64,000 bases of DNA. It comes from Lysobacterales bacterium (GTDB lineage: Bacteria > Pseudomonadota > Gammaproteobacteria > Xanthomonadales > Marinicellaceae). The notes under the pieces are model-generated. The model searched no databases. It worked only from the letters and a program-made list of their open reading frames with translations, and was not told the DNA's origin. Of this stretch, positions 8,824 through 17,533 are shown in pieces. Numbering within the stretch: the first letter of the stretch is position 1; each line of letters opens with the position of its first letter. The stretch is from the NCBI GenBank assembly GCA_026982315.1, contig JALSHI010000014.1, positions 1 to 64,000 of the forward strand, read 5' to 3'. Made by a program: the position numbers and the translations under genes.

Positions 8824-8917
8824 GATAATTCCTCAATACGAATGACCCTGTCACGATAACACGGCCTGCTTCAGTCACACCCCGATATTTCCGCCATCGG
8901 GGCGCAGCGATTGGGAA

Positions 8918-9973
8918 TTATTGTAATGCAGGGTGAACAATTTGGCCATTTTCAACATTAATGCCCTTGCGCAACGAAGGCACTTGCTGCCAGTCCGGCT
9001 GCGCCAAACGCTGGACATAGGGCAAAATCGCCGCCGATATGGCCTGGGTCGATGTGCGTGGCACGGCGCCGGGCATATTGGTGACAGAAAAATGCGTGAC
9101 TCCATGTTTTTCGAAAGTGGGCTCTGCCCAGGTTGTCGGCCGCGTGGTTTCCACACAACCACCCTGGTCAACGGAAATATCAGCAATCACAGAACCTGGC
9201 TGCATGTTTTTGACCATGTCCTCGGAAATCACATGAGGGGCCTTGGCGCCTGTCACCAGCACCGCTCCGATGACCAGGTCAGCGTCAGATATTTCCTTGG
9301 CCACTTGTTCTTCGTAGGGATATAAAGCCGTCACATTGGCACCCAACGCCATCATTTCGGCCAGCCGATCCTGACGCTTGTCAAAAACCACCACATTGGC
9401 ACCCCCGGCAGCGGCCAGGGCGGCGGAATTGCCGCCAGCTGCACCAGCGCCCAATACCACCACCTTGCCACGTTCTGTGGACGGCAGGCCGCCAAGCAAT
9501 ACGCCCTTGCCACCGGCTGGTATATGCAAGAGATGGGTGCCCACCTGGGTAGCGATTTTGCCAGCAATGATGCTCATGGGCGCCAGCAGAGGCAATGAGC
9601 CATCGGCTTCTTCCACGGTTTCAAACGCCACCCCGGTCAAACCAATTTCCAGGAGTTTCCGGGTCAATTCCGGCTCGGCGGCCAAGTGCAAGTAGCAAAA
9701 GAGCAAGTGGTCGCGACGCAGATGCTGCAAGTCTCCTTCAATGGGTTCTTTAACCTTGACAATCATTTCACCGGCTTCATAAAGCGTGGCCGCATCAGGT
9801 TTTATCGTGACGCCAACCGCCTCATAGTCACTGTCAGAAAAACCGCTTTTGACACCGGCGTCGTGCTCAATGAACACTTCATGACCGGCATTGACCAAAT
9901 CAGCCGCAGCAGCGGGCACCAAGGCCACGCGGCCTTCCAGGGTTTTGGTTTCTTTGGGGATGCCAATGCGCAT
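8918..9973 (-). CDS. ald: Alanine dehydrogenase
   Basis: NAD-dependent L-alanine dehydrogenase (pyruvate + NH4+ + NADH to alanine and back). The 351-residue length is slightly short of the usual 360-372. The N-terminal signature RIGIPKETKTLEGRVALVP, substrate-binding IVKVKEP, the catalytic-His region FCYLHLAAEPELT and the nucleotide-binding VVVLGAGAAGGNSAALA are all present. The C-terminal half holds DISVDQGGCVETTRPTTW and NMPGAVPRTST. It appears to be transcribed alone, convergent with nothing, 94 bases upstream of ftsK. Confidence 0.95.
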   Translation of the reverse strand: MRIGIPKETKTLEGRVALVPAAAADLVNAGHEVFIEHDAGVKSGFSDSDYEAVGVTIKPDAATLYEAGEMIVKVKEPIEGDLQHLRRDHLLFCYLHLAAEPELTRKLLEIGLTGVAFETVEEADGSLPLLAPMSIIAGKIATQVGTHLLHIPAGGKGVLLGGLPSTERGKVVVLGAGAAGGNSAALAAAGGANVVVFDKRQDRLAEMMALGANVTALYPYEEQVAKEISDADLVIGAVLVTGAKAPHVISEDMVKNMQPGSVIADISVDQGGCVETTRPTTWAEPTFEKHGVTHFSVTNMPGAVPRTSTQAISAAILPYVQRLAQPDWQQVPSLRKGINVENGQIVHPALQ

Positions 9974-10093
9974 AACAACCTCGAATTGATGGGAAAGTCA
10001 GAAATGGAAATTCTGCGGCATTTTAGCCGAAAAGGCAGGGAAAAACCGGATTTATTCACCAGGAAAATCCAGGATAATGATCAGCCTGCATGC

Positions 10094-10135
10094 ATATGGC
10101 CCGATGGACGCCGCAGGCGGCCACCAGGGCCATAT
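10094..10135. other. Imperfect long hairpin in the dsbA-like/ald gap
   Basis: ATATGGCCC (10094-10102) pairs perfectly with GGGCCATAT (10127-10135). Inside, TGG/CCA and GCCG/CGGC can extend the stem to about 16 pairs around a CAGG loop. No T-run follows on either strand, so it is not a textbook terminator. It sits 46 bases past the stop of the DsbA-like gene and 120 bases before ald. It may limit read-through or stabilise a transcript end. Confidence 0.45.
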
Positions 10136-10181
10136 ACTCGTCAACACTGTGGTGAAGCGCTCAAAAACGGGTGGCGCTCAT

Positions 10182-11015
10182 TTATTCAGCAGCTTTTCCG
10201 GCCAGCCCCTTTTCTTGCAAACTGCGTTGAACCAGGTAATCACTGGCCTGCAAAACGGCTTTATGGGAACCCAAAGCCCGCGGGTTGGGCTTGTACTTGC
10301 CATCAATCACCAATGTGGGAGTGGAGGTCACATTCATGGCCGCGCGCATACGCTCTGACTGAGCCATTTTGCTTTCGATGGCAAACGACTTGGCTGTGGA
10401 CAAAAATTCACCCTTGTCGACACCGAATTTGTCGTGATACCACTGGGCCATGTCTTCGATGGTGCGCATTCCCTTTCTTTCCTTGTGAATCGCGTCAAAC
10501 ATGGCCTGGTGGGTTTTTTCCGCAATGCCCATCATCTCGGCAGTGTGATAGGCCCGCGCATATGGTTCCCAGGACGAATGAAACACCACCGGCACGCGCA
10601 CCAGTTTGACATTGTCCGGCAGCCGCTTGTGCCATGGATTCATATAAGGCTGAAAGTTGCTGCAATGCGGGCAGGTATAACCAAAAAACTCATAGACCAC
10701 GACGTAATTTTTCTCCCCGGTATCAAAAGGCCGGGGCAGCTTGGTGTAATGCACCCCTTCCTCGTAAGGCACCATTTTTTGCATGGCCTTGTCATCGCCT
10801 GCGACCGCTACGGTTGAAGCTGGCGCAGCAGAGGCCGCCTGACTACTAGAGGTTTCTTTGGCTGGCTGAGGCCGGGGTTGAACCGGTGCTTTTTCAACGG
10901 CTTGGGCTGCGGCGGCCTCACCCCCGGAGGCAGCGGTGTTTTGCTCACTGCTCTGGCAGGCATTGAGGAACAACAGAGATGCGATCACCAAAAAAATTGA
11001 AAAACGTTTTTTCAT
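10182..11015 (-). CDS. DsbA-like thiol:disulfide oxidoreductase lipoprotein
   Basis: A 277-residue periplasmic thioredoxin-fold protein. The lipobox FLNAC puts the lipidated Cys at residue 20. An Ala/Pro/Glu-rich tether follows to about residue 85, then the domain with active site CPHC at 115-118 (FFGYTCPHCSNFQ). The cis-Pro loop is STPTLVIDG. The order matches DsbA, which oxidises cysteines in exported proteins, but the lipid anchor and long linker differ from classic soluble DsbA. Whether it acts as DsbA or as a specialised paralogue cannot be decided here. It is monocistronic. Confidence 0.88.
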   Translation of the reverse strand: MKKRFSIFLVIASLLFLNACQSSEQNTAASGGEAAAAQAVEKAPVQPRPQPAKETSSSQAASAAPASTVAVAGDDKAMQKMVPYEEGVHYTKLPRPFDTGEKNYVVVYEFFGYTCPHCSNFQPYMNPWHKRLPDNVKLVRVPVVFHSSWEPYARAYHTAEMMGIAEKTHQAMFDAIHKERKGMRTIEDMAQWYHDKFGVDKGEFLSTAKSFAIESKMAQSERMRAAMNVTSTPTLVIDGKYKPNPRALGSHKAVLQASDYLVQRSLQEKGLAGKAAE

Positions 11016-11133
11016 GCCTTGACTCCTGAGTAAACAGCACGGTTAAGAAACACAATGGCCATCATTGTAGGCCAAAGCCTTCTGTGAGACCATAAAAAAA
11101 CCAATGCGTTCTGGACCTTTCGGGTCGCACAAC

Positions 11134-11164
11134 AGAAAAAGCCCCACATGAAAGGGGCTTTTTC
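11134..11164 (-). terminator. Terminator after cytochrome c4 gene
   Basis: GAAAAAGCCCC (11135-11145) pairs with GGGGCTTTTTC (11154-11164) around an 8-nt loop, so the T-run is part of the hairpin on both strands. It is 36 bases downstream of the cytochrome c4 stop on the minus strand and 119 bases upstream of the DsbA-like gene. No other feature is visible in this gap. Confidence 0.85.
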
Positions 11165-11199
11165 ATCCATCAACAGACTTTCAATACCTTGCCAGGGCG

Positions 11200-11838
11200 C
11201 TATTCTGCCGCGTGCAGACCCTGCACATAGGAGGCCACCGCCTTGATTTCTTCATCGGTCATATTTTTGGCCACCTCCGCCATGATTTTGCCATTGGCAT
11301 CCTCGGCATCGCCCCAGGTTTCGCCAGCGCGAAACGCTTTCAGGCGTTCTTCCACATAAGCGGCATGCTGGCTGGCCAGTGACGGATACTTGGACAAGGG
11401 ATTGCCTTCACCTGCCGGGCCGTGACAGGCAGCGCAAGCTGGCACATGGGTTTTCAGATTGCCGCCATGGTACACCCGCCGACCCAGCTCAATCAAGGCC
11501 TCGTCGGCCAGGCCTGGCTGGCGCTTCTGGCTTTCAAAATAAGCCGCCAGATCCGCCATATCCTGTTCACTCAACGGCGCGGCCATGCCCGGCATGCTCG
11601 TTCCTGGACGCAGGCCTTGCTTGAACAACTGCAATTGACGATGCAAGTACAGGGCATGCTGTTCGGCCAATTTTGGCCACACGGGATTGACGCTATTGCC
11701 GTCGGCGCCATGGCAAGCGGCACAAGTGGCCGCCTTGGCCTTTCCGGCCGCGGCATCGCCAATAGCCAACGGGTTTTTTTCAGCCTGAACGGCAAACACG
11801 GCCAGTGCCGCACTTAAAACCAGAATTGTTTTCTTCAT
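11200..11838 (-). CDS. Di-haem cytochrome c4
   Basis: A 212-residue periplasmic c-type cytochrome with two haem sites, CAACH at 39-43 and CAACH at 135-139, each in a class I cytochrome fold with Met ligands downstream (MPGM and the KIMAEVAKNM region). The signal peptide is MKKTILVLSAALAVFAVQA. Cytochrome c4 shuttles electrons to terminal oxidases, mainly cbb3 or ba3 types. In many gammaproteobacteria it lies divergent from engB, exactly as here; the 222-base shared gap should hold both promoters. Confidence 0.95.
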   Translation of the reverse strand: MKKTILVLSAALAVFAVQAEKNPLAIGDAAAGKAKAATCAACHGADGNSVNPVWPKLAEQHALYLHRQLQLFKQGLRPGTSMPGMAAPLSEQDMADLAAYFESQKRQPGLADEALIELGRRVYHGGNLKTHVPACAACHGPAGEGNPLSKYPSLASQHAAYVEERLKAFRAGETWGDAEDANGKIMAEVAKNMTDEEIKAVASYVQGLHAAE

Positions 11839-12060
11839 TACTTGCCCCTTGAGCGGTCAAAAGAATCGAGTTAACACGAAAACAGCCATTATACTGGATG
11901 ATGCGGTTTCATGCGCCTTGTTTGCATGGAAAAACCGCACTCGGGAGGCTGTAACTTTCGGAAAAAGAGAGTGTGACCGCCCACGTGCTCCGGTACCCAC
12001 ACTTATGCGTTGCCAGTATCCTGCCGCCAATGATACCATCGGCCTTTTGCAGCGGGCATT

Positions 12061-12699
12061 ATGAGCCAACTTTTCAGAAACTGCCGTTACCTGACCAGCG
12101 CCCACAAAGTCAGTCAACTACCACCGGATGAAGGCATGGAAATCGCCATTGCCGGCCGTTCCAATGCGGGCAAGTCCACCACGCTGAACAGCCTGACCGG
12201 CGACAAGCGCATGGCCAAAACCAGTAAAACCCCGGGAAGAACCCAACTGTTAAATGTTTTTGACCTGGGCAACAACAAGCGCATTGTGGACTTGCCCGGC
12301 TACGGTTATGCCAAGGTGCCTGCCAAGGTCAAGGCGCACTGGCAACAGGAAATCAACCGTTATCTCACCGAGCGCCAAAGTCTTATCGGTCTGATTGTGG
12401 TCATGGATATTCGCCATCCACTGCGAGAATTTGACCGCAACCTGCTGGCCTGGGCGCACGCCAACGGGCTCAAGGCGCATGTCTTGCTGAACAAGGCCGA
12501 CAAACTCAAATCCGGCAAAATCAAGCAAACGCTCATGGCCGTGGAGCGAGAGCTGCACACATTGGCGCCCAGCGCCAGCGTTCAGACCTTTTCAGCCATG
12601 CGCGGCAGCGGCAAGGAAGACCTGGCCCGAACTTTACAATCCTGGTTCGAAACCCGCCAGAATGATGTTGCCTCTCCGCCAGAAAATTCTCAGCCATAG
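12061..12699 (+). CDS. engB: Ribosome biogenesis GTPase EngB/YihA
   Basis: A 212-residue TRAFAC GTPase needed for 50S subunit assembly. G1 GRSNAGKST is at 32-40, the G2 Thr is in KTPGRTQLLN, G3 is DLPGYGYA, G4 is NKAD and G5 is the SAMRGSG region. The N-terminus SQLFRNCRYLTSAHKVSQLP is typical. The start ATG at 12061 follows directly the T-rich leader. Divergent from cytochrome c4, and 64 bases ahead of an unknown gene on the same strand. Confidence 0.97.
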   Translation: MSQLFRNCRYLTSAHKVSQLPPDEGMEIAIAGRSNAGKSTTLNSLTGDKRMAKTSKTPGRTQLLNVFDLGNNKRIVDLPGYGYAKVPAKVKAHWQQEINRYLTERQSLIGLIVVMDIRHPLREFDRNLLAWAHANGLKAHVLLNKADKLKSGKIKQTLMAVERELHTLAPSASVQTFSAMRGSGKEDLARTLQSWFETRQNDVASPPENSQP

Positions 12700-12763
12700 C
12701 TGATTTTCCCACTCTGGCCCGTAAAATGGCTCAAGCCGCTGAAAGCGTTATAATGCCTTCGCT

Positions 12764-13969
12764 ATGAACACTTCCAACACATCCGCCACTGCCTGCACCC
12801 TGCGCGGGCTCATCGCCATTGAGCGCCCGCCGGTACCGCTACAAACCCAGGCGGTGGAGAAGACCAAGGCCCAGGCATTGGGCCGCACCCTGTCTATGGA
12901 ACTGGCCGCGGCCCTGTCAGCGCAGGATACACCGGCGACCCGGCCAGCAGCAGAGATGGCGCTGGTGGCTGCTTTATATGACCCGGCCGAATGGCTGCAA
13001 CCAGGCTTCCCCCGCTTTATTCACCTGCTTCAGTATCTGCAAGCGGCCACCAGTGGTGAGGAAAACAAGGGCACATTACTCACCATTGGCTGCAATACAC
13101 AAGGCGAACTGCCCAAAGGGCTGGAAACAGGCCCGGAACACCATCTGGCGCCCTTACTGGTGTTGCCCTTTGTACTGACCACTGACGACCACCACATGGC
13201 CAAGCGCTTCGAGGCCCAATTAATGGACCGCGGCTTATTGTCGCCCCGAGCCACTCAACAGCTCAGCCAAGCCTTGGGAACACCTGTTGAACACGCCAAT
13301 TTTCTCAGCCTGCTGGACATGGCGGCCATGATGCGGACACAGTTCGAACATGCCGGGTTTCTGCCGGAATGGGAAGTCATTGAAACCGCGTTATTCAATC
13401 AGGCACCCCGGTTACGCCAGCACAGTCCGTTCCACAATGAGTATTTTCTTTATCAGAATATGGTGTTCTCGCCGTTTTTCAGCTTTGATTTCTGGACCGC
13501 CCATGGACCCGGGGCGACCATGGGCGCCCATGAGCGAAGCAAAGGCTGGCTGCGCTGGCTGCAGCGCCAACGCCAGGCCACCGCTGTCATGCAGGCGCAC
13601 GGTCTGGATGTGCGCCAATACTTACCCAAACGCTGGCCGGAACCAGAAGAAAAAATCTGTCTGGGCGGCATCAACCAGCAAGTGGTGGCCGAGGATTTTT
13701 TTACCGAAATCCATGCCCCCATTGATGAAAACCGGGTGGTGACCGTCACCGAACACCATGTGCCGGGTATCGGCCCAGTGGCCTGGACTCTCAGCCAGGA
13801 TGAAGGCCAACACCTGCAGCATCTCTACCCGCTGACACCGGCGGCCATGAACACCATACCCGAATATCTGAAATCCGTTTTTGGCAGCCAATTGAGGCTC
13901 AATGTGGTCAATAAACTCCTTACCAACAAAAACCGGCAACGCCTCATTGGCGGCTGGAATGCAGAATAA
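12764..13969 (+). CDS. Conserved-looking hypothetical protein, 401 residues
   Basis: I do not recognise this family. The protein is soluble, with no signal peptide or membrane helix. It is His/Trp/Phe rich in the middle (HNEYFLYQNMVFSPFFSFDFW, split around residue 230-250, then AHGPGATMGAHERSKGW) and ends in a mixed region with TEHHVPGIGPVAWTLSQDEGQ. It sits between engB and uvrD, and its stop codon is 3 bases before the uvrD ATG. Codon use matches its neighbours and the frame is intact over 1.2 kb, so it is very likely a real gene. A metal- or nucleotide-related role would be speculation. Confidence 0.8.
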   Translation: MNTSNTSATACTLRGLIAIERPPVPLQTQAVEKTKAQALGRTLSMELAAALSAQDTPATRPAAEMALVAALYDPAEWLQPGFPRFIHLLQYLQAATSGEENKGTLLTIGCNTQGELPKGLETGPEHHLAPLLVLPFVLTTDDHHMAKRFEAQLMDRGLLSPRATQQLSQALGTPVEHANFLSLLDMAAMMRTQFEHAGFLPEWEVIETALFNQAPRLRQHSPFHNEYFLYQNMVFSPFFSFDFWTAHGPGATMGAHERSKGWLRWLQRQRQATAVMQAHGLDVRQYLPKRWPEPEEKICLGGINQQVVAEDFFTEIHAPIDENRVVTVTEHHVPGIGPVAWTLSQDEGQHLQHLYPLTPAAMNTIPEYLKSVFGSQLRLNVVNKLLTNKNRQRLIGGWNAE

Positions 13970-13972
13970 ACC

Positions 13973-16222
13973 ATGCACCCTCAACAGATTCTCGAGCGCC
14001 TGAATCCTGCCCAGCAGGAAGCCGTCTCCACCGACGCCCGTCACGCCCTGGTGCTGGCTGGTGCCGGATCCGGTAAAACCCGCGTACTGGTCCACCGAGT
14101 GGCCTGGTTGCTGGCAGCCGAAGGGATTTCTCCCTGGAGCATTCTGGCGGTCACCTTTACCAACAAGGCAGCCGCGGAAATGCGCCACCGTATCGGCCAG
14201 ATCCTTAACCGCCCCACACAGAACCTGTGGATTGGCACGTTTCATGGCATCGCCTTGCGCCTGCTCTCGCGCCACCACGAAGAAGCCCGGTTGCCGCAAA
14301 ACTTTCAGATTCTCGACAGCGAAGACCAATACCGCCTGATCCGCCGGGTCCTGTCTGACCTGGAGCTGGATGAAAAGCAATGGCCGCCGCGGCATGTGCA
14401 AGGCTATATCAACGGCAAGAAAAACGAAGGCATCCGCCCCCGGTCCATTGATGATTTTGGCGACGACATGACCAGTCAGTGGATTCGCATCTATCAGGCT
14501 TATGATGACCATTTGCAACGCACCGGCGCGGTGGACTTTGCCGAAATGTTGCTGCGCGCCCACGAACTGCTGCTGAACAATGCCGACATTCTGGCCCATT
14601 ACCGGCAGCGTTTCAAACACATTCTGGTGGATGAATTTCAGGACACCAACAGCATTCAGTCCGCCTTTATCCGGCTGCTGGCCGGCGAAGACAATGCTGT
14701 CATGGTGGTGGGTGACGATGACCAGAGCATCTATGCCTGGCGCGGCGCCCGGGTGGATCACATTCTGAACTTTACCCGTCATTTCCCCGCCGCCCGGTCT
14801 TTTCGTCTGGAGCAAAACTACCGCTCTACCGGCACCATTCTGGCCGCCGCTAATGCCGTTATCGCCAATAATAAACAACGGCTGGGCAAACAACTGTGGA
14901 CTGATGGTGAGGACGGCGAAAAAATTCAGGTCTATGGCGCCTACTCCGAATACGACGAGGCCGCTTTTGTGGGCGATGAAATTGAACAGGCCATGGCCTC
15001 GGGCCAGTCCCCGGATGGCATCGCTGTGCTGTACCGCTCCAATGCCCAGTCACGCCTGATCGAGGAGGCATTACTCAAACGCGGCATCGCCTACCGGGTT
15101 TATGGCGGCTTGCGATTTTTTGAACGGCTGGAAATCAAGGATGTGCTGGCCTATGCCCGGCTGATAAACAATCGCCACGATGATGTGGCCTATGAGCGCG
15201 TTATTAACACTCCCACCCGTGGTCTGGGCAAAAAGACCCTGGACCATATTCGCTCAGTGGCCGCTTATGAGCGCATTAGCCTGTGGGACGCCAGCCTGCA
15301 ACTGTTGCAGCATAAAAAACTCACCACGCGCGCGGCCACCGCCTTGGCCGCCTTTGTCAACCTTATCGATGAACTGGCGCAAGACAGCGAGCCCTCGGAC
15401 AACCATGCAAACAGCAGCGAAACGCCCCTGCATCAACGGCTGGAAAATATTGTGGAGCGCAGCGGTCTGAAAGATCATTACCTGAAAGAACCCCCGGAAA
15501 AATCCATCACCCGGCTGGAAAACATTGAAGAATTGATTAACGCTGCAGAAAACTTCCATCAACCCGAAGAAGACGCCCAGGCCGGCTTGTCTCTGCTGGC
15601 CTCGTTTCTGGCTCAGGTCTCCCTGGACGCCGGTGACCAGAGCGACAAAGACCAGCCCGCTGTACAGCTCATGACCCTGCACAGCGCCAAAGGGCTGGAA
15701 TTTCCCACGGTGTTCATGATTGGGCTGGAACAAGGTTTGTTCCCCCACCAGCGCGCTCTGGATGAAGACCCGGCACAACTGGCCGAAGAACGCCGCCTGT
15801 GCTATGTGGGCATTACCCGGGCAGAAAAGAAGCTCTATCTGACCTACGCCACTTCCCGGCGATTGCATGGCAAAACCACCGCCGCCCGACCGTCACAGTT
15901 TTTGCGCGAAATCCCCCAAAAGCTGGTGCATCAGATTGCCGGCAATATTTATGGCCAGCCAAATAGCGCCTTCGGCCACTGGGGGCGTTCGTCAACACCG
16001 GACACAAGCGCCACTGGCGACACGCCTTCTGCCAGCCAGTTGCCCGAGTTCGCCCGCTTCCAGCTTGGTGAAAGCGTTCACCATCCCGTATTTGGCGAAG
16101 GCGTGGTTATGGAAATCACCGGGCAAGGCGACCACACCCAGATTGCAGTGGCATTTCAGGACTTTGGCACCAAAGTACTGGCAGCCAAATTTGCCAAACT
16201 CAGCAAAAACCCGCAGTCATAA
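13973..16222 (+). CDS. uvrD: DNA helicase II UvrD
   Basis: A 749-residue SF1A helicase. The Q motif NPAQQEAV is followed by Walker A AGAGSGKT (about 29-36), motif Ia VTFTNKAAAEM, motif II LVDEFQDTN, motif III VGDDDQSIYAWRGA, motif IV YRSNAQSR, motif V TLHSAKGLEFPTV and motif VI RLCYVGITRAEKKLY. The C-terminus has the UvrD-type Tudor-like tail (FGEGVVMEITGQGDHTQIAVAFQDFGTKVL). It unwinds DNA in mismatch and nucleotide excision repair. UvrD is favoured over Rep because of the HPQQILERLNPAQQ start and the Tudor tail. Confidence 0.95.
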   Translation: MHPQQILERLNPAQQEAVSTDARHALVLAGAGSGKTRVLVHRVAWLLAAEGISPWSILAVTFTNKAAAEMRHRIGQILNRPTQNLWIGTFHGIALRLLSRHHEEARLPQNFQILDSEDQYRLIRRVLSDLELDEKQWPPRHVQGYINGKKNEGIRPRSIDDFGDDMTSQWIRIYQAYDDHLQRTGAVDFAEMLLRAHELLLNNADILAHYRQRFKHILVDEFQDTNSIQSAFIRLLAGEDNAVMVVGDDDQSIYAWRGARVDHILNFTRHFPAARSFRLEQNYRSTGTILAAANAVIANNKQRLGKQLWTDGEDGEKIQVYGAYSEYDEAAFVGDEIEQAMASGQSPDGIAVLYRSNAQSRLIEEALLKRGIAYRVYGGLRFFERLEIKDVLAYARLINNRHDDVAYERVINTPTRGLGKKTLDHIRSVAAYERISLWDASLQLLQHKKLTTRAATALAAFVNLIDELAQDSEPSDNHANSSETPLHQRLENIVERSGLKDHYLKEPPEKSITRLENIEELINAAENFHQPEEDAQAGLSLLASFLAQVSLDAGDQSDKDQPAVQLMTLHSAKGLEFPTVFMIGLEQGLFPHQRALDEDPAQLAEERRLCYVGITRAEKKLYLTYATSRRLHGKTTAARPSQFLREIPQKLVHQIAGNIYGQPNSAFGHWGRSSTPDTSATGDTPSASQLPEFARFQLGESVHHPVFGEGVVMEITGQGDHTQIAVAFQDFGTKVLAAKFAKLSKNPQS

Positions 16223-16257
16223 GGCTACTCAAGCCAGGCACCAATGGTTATTCTGCG

Positions 16258-17529
16258 CTAGTCAAAACCACTGGCAAAAATGGCGTCGGTGGGCACCAGT
16301 CCCATGGAAGTGGGGCCGGTATAGCCGGGGAAAACCACATCAGTATTGGGATTGCCCAGAAAATTCAGCACCAGATCGCTTAACGGCAAGCGAAAGTCAG
16401 TGGTGGCGCGCAAATCGGTATTCAGATACAGGTCAGTATCACTAATACCCGGAAAGCTGCCGTAAACCTGTCCGCCATTGACCGCGCCGCCGGCCACCAT
16501 CATGACTTGAGCGGTGCCATGGTCAGTGCCCTTGTTGCCGTTTTCACGCACCCGGCGGCCAAAATCGGTCTGGGTCACCAGAACCACATCATTCATTAAT
16601 CCGCTGTTCTGCAAATCAGTAAAAAACGCGCCCACTGCCGCCGACACCTGGGCCAACCGGTCAAAATATCCTCCGGCGCCACCGGAACCCTGGTTTTCAT
16701 GGGTGTCCCAGCCACCAAAATCCACCGAGGCCACGCGCAGGCCAATGTCCTGTTTGATGACCTGCGCCACCAGCCCCAAATCATCGGCCAGGGAGGTATT
16801 GGGGTAAAACTGCGGAATATCCAGGTTCAGGGTCTGAACCAGCTCTACGGTATCAGCGGCCGACTGCATGGCCAGGTCCAGCGGCGTGGAACCGCTGTGT
16901 AACAAGCGCAGATACTGGAGGTGCTCCTCCTGATAACGGCCTGAGTTGGGATGAAAGCTGCCCGGATCATCAATGGACATGACTTCGCTTTCCCCGGCCA
17001 GGCTGGTGGGCGGATTACCGGTGGCCATACTGGTGACACTGGCCGCAGGTGGCACATTGCCGGTGCTTTGCAAATGCCGCGCCAGCCAGCCCGTGCCAAT
17101 ACTGGTGTCACCGGGGGTACCCAGCTCAAACATTTTCTGGGAGTCAAAATGGCTGCGGGAACCCAGACCATCGGGCATGCCGACCGCGTGAATCATGGCC
17201 AAATCGCCATTTTGATAGAGTTGATGCAATTCCGGCACAGCGTCAGGCAGCCCAAACGCGCCGTTCAGGTTAAGGATTTTGCTCAAGGGCACCTGCAAAT
17301 TGGGGCGTTTGCTTTCATACTCACTGCGATGAATATCAGTGCGCGGAATCAGCATATTCAGGCCATCCATGCCTCCCCGAAAAAACAGCACCACCAGCGT
17401 TTTGCCATTATGCGCGTTGATGTCACCACCAGCGCGGGATGTTCCCGGGGCCCAGCCCAGAGTCACACGGCTGGAGGCCAACGCCAGTGCGGCGGCGGAG
17501 CCTTGAAGAAATTGTCTGCGAGTTGTCAT
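16258..17529 (-). CDS. DUF1501 family Tat-exported protein
   Basis: A 423-residue DUF1501 protein. A Tat signal (TTRRQFLQG, then AAALALASS) sends it folded across the inner membrane. The core looks like the alkaline-phosphatase/sulfatase superfamily: KTLVVLFFRGGMDGLNMLIPR near the N-terminus, FGGWDTHENQG in the middle, and QTDFGRRVRENGNKGTDHGTAQVMMVAGG near the C-terminus. The substrate is unknown. It follows the DUF1800 gene by 4 bases on the minus strand; the two families are nearly always paired, implying a joint periplasmic function. Confidence 0.93.
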   Translation of the reverse strand: MTTRRQFLQGSAAALALASSRVTLGWAPGTSRAGGDINAHNGKTLVVLFFRGGMDGLNMLIPRTDIHRSEYESKRPNLQVPLSKILNLNGAFGLPDAVPELHQLYQNGDLAMIHAVGMPDGLGSRSHFDSQKMFELGTPGDTSIGTGWLARHLQSTGNVPPAASVTSMATGNPPTSLAGESEVMSIDDPGSFHPNSGRYQEEHLQYLRLLHSGSTPLDLAMQSAADTVELVQTLNLDIPQFYPNTSLADDLGLVAQVIKQDIGLRVASVDFGGWDTHENQGSGGAGGYFDRLAQVSAAVGAFFTDLQNSGLMNDVVLVTQTDFGRRVRENGNKGTDHGTAQVMMVAGGAVNGGQVYGSFPGISDTDLYLNTDLRATTDFRLPLSDLVLNFLGNPNTDVVFPGYTGPTSMGLVPTDAIFASGFD

Positions 17530-17533
17530 GGAA

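Noticed and set aside
8005-8859. A 284-codon open frame on the plus strand opposite ftsK
   Set aside because: It is antisense to a clear ftsK, is His/Gln-biased as expected from a shadow frame, and has no recognisable motif.
8880-8902. A 7-bp hairpin CCCCGAT/ATCGGGG between ald and ftsK
   Set aside because: The stem is short, the loop is 9 nt and there is no T-run on the minus strand, so a terminator is not supported.
13622-14893. A 423-codon open frame on the minus strand opposite the unknown gene and uvrD
   Set aside because: Its composition is a reflection of uvrD codons, and it crosses two real genes without a motif.
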